Source of the DNA: Clostridiaceae bacterium
GTDB lineage: Bacteria > Bacillota > Clostridia > Oscillospirales > Acutalibacteraceae
DNA: 8,317 nucleotides
Direction of reading: 5' to 3'
Assembly (NCBI GenBank): GCA_016303035.1
Contig: JAEDML010000053.1
Coordinates: 1-8,317 of the forward strand
The translations under genes and the position numbers were made by a program. Of this stretch, positions 5,193 to 8,317 are shown in pieces (position 1 is the first letter of the stretch; every line of letters begins with the position of its first letter). Under the pieces are notes generated by a model that did not search any database, had not been told where the DNA came from, and saw only the letters and a program-made list of their open reading frames with translations.

Positions 5193-7502
5193 TCATACAG
5201 CCTTTTCAAGAATTGCCGCCATAACGGTTATATCGTCCTCGTGATTATCGGAACGCCGCCGCTTTGCACATTCGCATAAATGCTCGGCGAGCTCCTGTGC
5301 ATTTCCGTCGCGCCAGGCTTCAACCTCGGCGCGTATCCAGTCTATTCCTTCGCTTGCGGCACCGTCCGACATCAGCACTACAATATCTCCCACCTTTATC
5401 CTTACGGTTGCGGTATCAAAGCCGATTTCTCTAAGTATTCCGGCAGGAAGCGAGGTGCTCTCGGCTTTTCCTGTGCGTCCTGAGCGCCTTAATACGGTGG
5501 GCGCCGCGCCTGCCTTGTAAAGTTCGGTCTTACCTGTGTACAAATCAATACTTGCAATATCAACCGTTGCAAGCGATTCATCGGTCGATTTAAACAGCAT
5601 TGAGGAATTCAGTATTTTAAGCGAGCAGTCATAACCGAAGCCTGCTTTAAGAAGTCGTGACATAAGTCCCGAAGCCATAGCCCCGTCTACCGCGGCTCTG
5701 CCTCCGGTACCCATTCCGTCGCTTAAAACCATTATAAAGTGACCCCTGCCGTCGTTAAAGAAACGGTATGCGTCGCCGCACATAGAGGAATGTGAAGCGC
5801 ATATCTGCTCAACGCCTATATCAACGCAGTATGCCGCGTGCTCGCTTAATACTATAAACACATCGCCGCCCACTTCGCTGATATTCGGTATGTCGAAGTC
5901 CCTTTCGCATACCACCGAAACCAGCTTCATTATTTGCAGCTTGTTAAGAATAAGCTCGGGCGTTTTTTTCACCTTAAGCTCAATTGTCATTCTGCCGTAC
6001 TTGTCTATTCGGCTGCTGCATTCGTCTACCCGTATATCTATGTTTTTAAGGGCGGAAGCCGCGCTGACGGCCGCCGAATTATCAAACTGCTCGTCGTTTT
6101 CAAAATCTCGCGAAAGGTCGTAAAGCATTGCGGATATGCCGTTAAACTGGTCGGATACCACCGAACGCACCTCGTCAATGCGGTTTTCGGCAGCGATTCT
6201 CGAAGCATAGTCGGAATACCGCCTGTATACCGCCGTTCCCACGCGTGAATTTCTAAGGCATCTGCCGCGGAATTCTTCGGGCGCATGGGTTTCGGGGGAG
6301 TATTCGCCCTGTTTTACCGCCTTGGTCATTTCAAGCACGGCGTTCATGGTTTCTTCGCGCTTGCTCTCCCAGCAAAAAATTCTCAGCTTGCAGCCGGCGC
6401 AGGCGTCCTGCTCTATGCCGGATATCACCGTTCCGAAATCGGGAGAGTTAATTTTTGAAAGCTCGCGCGAGACCTGCTCAACCGTTCCCGAAACATCTTT
6501 AAGCGCGTTAGAGGCGAGGTCAAGCCGCATGGTAACAGCCTTTTTAAGCCCCTCGGGAACGGCTAACTTCGGGTATGCGGAAAACAGCTTGCTAAGGTAT
6601 ATGCCGGTTTTTCTCGGAAGCATAAGAAAGAGTGCGGAGCCTATCGCCGTTTCAACTACGGTTGCCGCAACCGTTACAGGCATTTGCCCCGATACCGCTC
6701 CTACAAAGCCCGAAATTATCACCGCGGCAACTTGAGCGTATTTGCCGAGTGAGGCGAATACCCCTGCCATTAAACCGCCGAAGGCGTAGATTACCGACAG
6801 CTTGTCCGCACCGCCCGAAAGCGAAAGGGTAAAGGCAACCGCAATTCCGCTTATGGCTCCCGCAAGCGTTCCACCGTATTTAGCGGCAGAGAGAATAAGC
6901 AGTATGCTTAGTACGCCGCTAAGGGATATTCCCGCCGTTTTTATTCCCGAAATTCCCGAAATAAAAATGCTTGTGACAACAAGTATAGATGCGAGTTCCT
7001 CACTGCTTACCCCCGCGCTGTCTCTGAAAATTCCGTGTGACGCGCGGCAGACAAAATAGGTTGCTCCCGAGGATAAAAGCGATTCGGCAATTATGTTTAC
7101 AACGCTTGCCGACATACCCTTTACGGTTACCGCCGCGGTTAAAAAGTTTGCAAGCAGGCATACAAGGCTTAAGAAAAACGGATTTTTTATAAGCCTTCTG
7201 TTACGCGAAAGCATAAGCTTTATTGCCAATACGGCAAAAAGCGCCGCTATGTAACGGAATGCGCCGTTGCCCGCCGCCGGAATAAAGTATCCGAAAAACA
7301 CACCTATTGCCGCCGCAGGGGTATATGTTATCGGGCACCCTGCAAGGAACGACAGACCGAACGGGAGAAAGCTGCCCAAAACCACCGCCCTTGAAGCAAT
7401 GAATCCGAGAATTCCCGCCGCTGTGTGTGAAAGCGCTGCCGCGGCTATGTCGCAAGGTTTGTACTGTTCGGCAGCATCCGTTATTTTTAAAACTTCCTTC
7501 AA
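5193..7502 (-). CDS. spoIIE: Stage II sporulation protein E (membrane PP2C phosphatase)
   Basis: A 769-aa protein of the asymmetric septum. It dephosphorylates the anti-anti-sigma factor SpoIIAA and so frees sigma-F in the forespore; it also interacts with FtsZ. Residues about 20-297 are a run of hydrophobic segments (roughly ten membrane helices), followed by a regulatory region (about 300-555) and a C-terminal PP2C/SpoIIE phosphatase (about 556-769). Phosphatase marks are CGDAY (575-579), LSDGMGTGGRA (593-603), MSDGA (711-715) and HEDDITVMA (754-762); D577, D595, D713 and D756/D757 are the likely metal ligands. A Cys cluster, C-x2-C-x5-CW, lies at 368-378. The protein is shorter than Bacillus SpoIIE (about 827 aa). 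The start must be the TTG at 7502: the next upstream in-frame codons include TGA, and GGTGA sits 6 nt before it. It is monocistronic, converging on proS and divergent from sleB. The promoter suggests Spo0A control. Confidence 0.95.
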   Translation of the reverse strand: MKEVLKITDAAEQYKPCDIAAAALSHTAAGILGFIASRAVVLGSFLPFGLSFLAGCPITYTPAAAIGVFFGYFIPAAGNGAFRYIAALFAVLAIKLMLSRNRRLIKNPFFLSLVCLLANFLTAAVTVKGMSASVVNIIAESLLSSGATYFVCRASHGIFRDSAGVSSEELASILVVTSIFISGISGIKTAGISLSGVLSILLILSAAKYGGTLAGAISGIAVAFTLSLSGGADKLSVIYAFGGLMAGVFASLGKYAQVAAVIISGFVGAVSGQMPVTVAATVVETAIGSALFLMLPRKTGIYLSKLFSAYPKLAVPEGLKKAVTMRLDLASNALKDVSGTVEQVSRELSKINSPDFGTVISGIEQDACAGCKLRIFCWESKREETMNAVLEMTKAVKQGEYSPETHAPEEFRGRCLRNSRVGTAVYRRYSDYASRIAAENRIDEVRSVVSDQFNGISAMLYDLSRDFENDEQFDNSAAVSAASALKNIDIRVDECSSRIDKYGRMTIELKVKKTPELILNKLQIMKLVSVVCERDFDIPNISEVGGDVFIVLSEHAAYCVDIGVEQICASHSSMCGDAYRFFNDGRGHFIMVLSDGMGTGGRAAVDGAMASGLMSRLLKAGFGYDCSLKILNSSMLFKSTDESLATVDIASIDLYTGKTELYKAGAAPTVLRRSGRTGKAESTSLPAGILREIGFDTATVRIKVGDIVVLMSDGAASEGIDWIRAEVEAWRDGNAQELAEHLCECAKRRRSDNHEDDITVMAAILEKAV

Positions 7503-7534
7503 ATCATATCACCGCCGTTTTTTTATTCCTTTTA

Positions 7535-7568
7535 ATTATATATTGCCAAAAACGTTTTTTCTGTCAAA
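7535..7568 (-). promoter_or_regulatory. Spo0A-type sigma-A promoter of spoIIE (21-bp spacer, 0A-like box)
   Basis: On the minus strand, a perfect TTGACA (7567-7562) and a perfect TATAAT (7540-7535) are separated by 21 bp rather than 17. Bacillus spoIIE and spoIIG promoters have the same long spacing and depend on Spo0A~P. The plus strand over the -35 reads TGTCAAA (7562-7568), six of seven to the 0A box TGTCGAA. A second, weaker candidate on the minus strand, TGTCCTA (7591-7585), matches five of seven. Confidence 0.7.
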
Positions 7569-7612
7569 ATTCCGTGGCGTATAATAGGACATTGTGCCGT
7601 TAAAGGGAATTT

Positions 7613-7642
7613 TGAATACTTACCGTAAAAAAAGGCAGAATA
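7613..7642 (+). promoter_or_regulatory. Possible SigG-type promoter of the sleB-like gene
   Basis: TGAATA (7613-7618) matches the SigF/SigG -35 pattern, and CAGAATA (7636-7642) differs by one base from the -10 pattern CATAnTA, with 17 bp between. Transcription would begin about 25 nt before the ATG. Bacillus sleB is SigG-dependent, which favours this choice over a sigma-A-like TATAAT at 7580-7585 that has no -35 partner. Confidence 0.45.
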
Positions 7643-7673
7643 ATAACAGCAAATTCGGAAAGGAAGAAAAAAT

Positions 7674-8317
7674 ATGAAGCGAAGAATGTGTATGTTTGCA
7701 CTGCTTTTGGCGCTTTTAATGTGCTGTACGGTATCGGTGCAGTCTCTTTCTAAAATCGGCTCTCAGGGTCAGGAGGTCACAAATATTCAAAATGTATTGA
7801 AGAAGCAAGGTTATTATAACGGAAATGTTGACGGAATATACGGCACCGCTACAAAAAACGCGGTACTCAATTTTCAAAAGGCTAACGGGCTTACCGCCGA
7901 CGGAATTGTCGGAAAGGAAACGCTGAAGGCACTTGGAATAGAGGACGGAAACACCACTTCATACGGCGGTTACTCCTCGTCCGACTATGAGCTTTTGGCG
8001 CGCATAATTTCGGCTGAGGCAAGGGGAGAAACCTACCTCGGACAGGTCGCCGTCGGGGCGGTGATATTAAACCGTATAGAGCATCCGTCGTTTCCCGATA
8101 CGTTATCGGGCGTAATATATCAAAAGGGCGCTTTTTCCTGCATTGACGACGGTCAGTTTTACGAGGATATAGCCGACAGCGCTTACAGCGCCGCAAGGGA
8201 CGCGATAAACGGACTTGACCCGAGCGGCGGCGCAATTTATTATTACAATCCGAACACCGCTACAAATAAATGGATATTCGGCAGAGAGGTTATAACCACA
8301 ATCGGCAACCATGTTTT
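7674..8317 (+). CDS. sleB: SleB-like spore cortex-lytic enzyme, C terminus cut by the window edge
   Basis: 214 codons are present before the right edge. SleB is a lytic transglycosylase that is secreted from the forespore, stored in the spore, and degrades muramic-lactam cortex peptidoglycan at germination. Residues 1-23 form a signal peptide (MKRRMC, then a Leu-rich core; the Cys pair is not a proper lipobox). Residues 27-88 are a peptidoglycan-binding type 1 domain (GSQGQEVTNIQ, YYNGNVDGIYG, FQKANGLTADGIVG). After a Gly/Ser linker (91-103), the SleB/CwlJ hydrolase domain starts at DYELLARIISAEARGE (104-119); E115 is the expected catalytic Glu. It continues with GQVAVGAVILNRIEHPSFPD (123-142), KGAFSC (151-156) and ALYYYNP-like GAIYYYNP (186-193). 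The last residues, ITTIGNHVF, match the normal C-terminal end, so only a few codons are missing. The ATG at 7674 has AAAGGAAG about 8 nt upstream. ypeB, its usual partner, would be off-window if present. Confidence 0.9.
   Translation, partial: MKRRMCMFALLLALLMCCTVSVQSLSKIGSQGQEVTNIQNVLKKQGYYNGNVDGIYGTATKNAVLNFQKANGLTADGIVGKETLKALGIEDGNTTSYGGYSSSDYELLARIISAEARGETYLGQVAVGAVILNRIEHPSFPDTLSGVIYQKGAFSCIDDGQFYEDIADSAYSAARDAINGLDPSGGAIYYYNPNTATNKWIFGREVITTIGNHV

Noticed and set aside
6322..6735. 137-aa plus-strand open frame inside spoIIE
   Set aside because: It is low-complexity Ser/Ala/Thr/Pro sequence antisense to the spoIIE membrane and linker region, with no Shine-Dalgarno.
7580..7585. TATAAT on the plus strand as a vegetative sleB promoter
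   Set aside because: No -35 hexamer lies 16-18 bp upstream and there is no extended -10; a SigG-like pair nearer the gene fits the family better.
7891..8235. Arg-rich 114-aa minus-strand open frame inside sleB
   Set aside because: It is antisense to the clear sleB hydrolase reading frame, and its composition is typical of a shadow frame.

Overview
The window looks like ordinary chromosome from an anaerobic, endospore-forming member of the Clostridia. An Oscillospirales/Ruminococcaceae-like gut lineage is my guess; the order cannot be fixed from this sequence. The evidence is three separate sporulation loci (spoIIE, a sleB-type cortex hydrolase, and a CotF-like coat pair), an archaeal/eukaryotic-type prolyl-tRNA synthetase as found in many Firmicutes, a class II aldolase, SD-led genes and moderate GC with AT-rich intergenic DNA (judged by eye, not computed). 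No mobile element, phage gene, CRISPR array, tRNA or rRNA is visible.

Layout. (1) 1-946, minus strand: a metal-resistance operon. A near-consensus promoter and a 12-2-12 operator lie ahead of a CadC/SmtB-type repressor, which is followed after 21 bp by a Zn/Cd-type P-type ATPase that runs off the left edge. (2) 997-2953, minus strand: an orphan 2-oxoacid-dehydrogenase-E2-like protein with a degenerate catalytic motif, then class II fructose-bisphosphate aldolase with its own promoter and a strong terminator. (3) 3016-3577, minus strand: two small coat-type proteins of 57 and 81 aa, with a possible mother-cell sigma promoter and a terminator. (4) 3599-5191, plus strand: prolyl-tRNA synthetase on its own transcription unit, with a short hairpin leader lacking a normally spaced Shine-Dalgarno, and a textbook terminator. 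(5) 5193-7567, minus strand: spoIIE, converging on proS. (6) 7613-8317, plus strand: a sleB-like germination hydrolase divergent from spoIIE and cut by the right edge only a few codons before its expected end.

How the genes relate. The repressor and ATPase form a sense-and-export unit: both known CadC metal sites are intact, and the operator covers the probable transcription start. spoIIE, the coat pair and sleB act at successive sporulation stages: predivisional cell/forespore, mother-cell coat, and forespore cortex lysis at germination. Their candidate promoters fit that order: Spo0A-type sigma-A with a 21-bp spacer, SigE/K-like, and SigG-like. proS and fba are housekeeping genes between them.

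The content is mostly familiar and I do not see a whole undescribed system. The points most worth following are the E2-like protein that has lost its catalytic motif, the proS leader, the spoIIE promoter and TTG start, and the palindrome over the fba -35.
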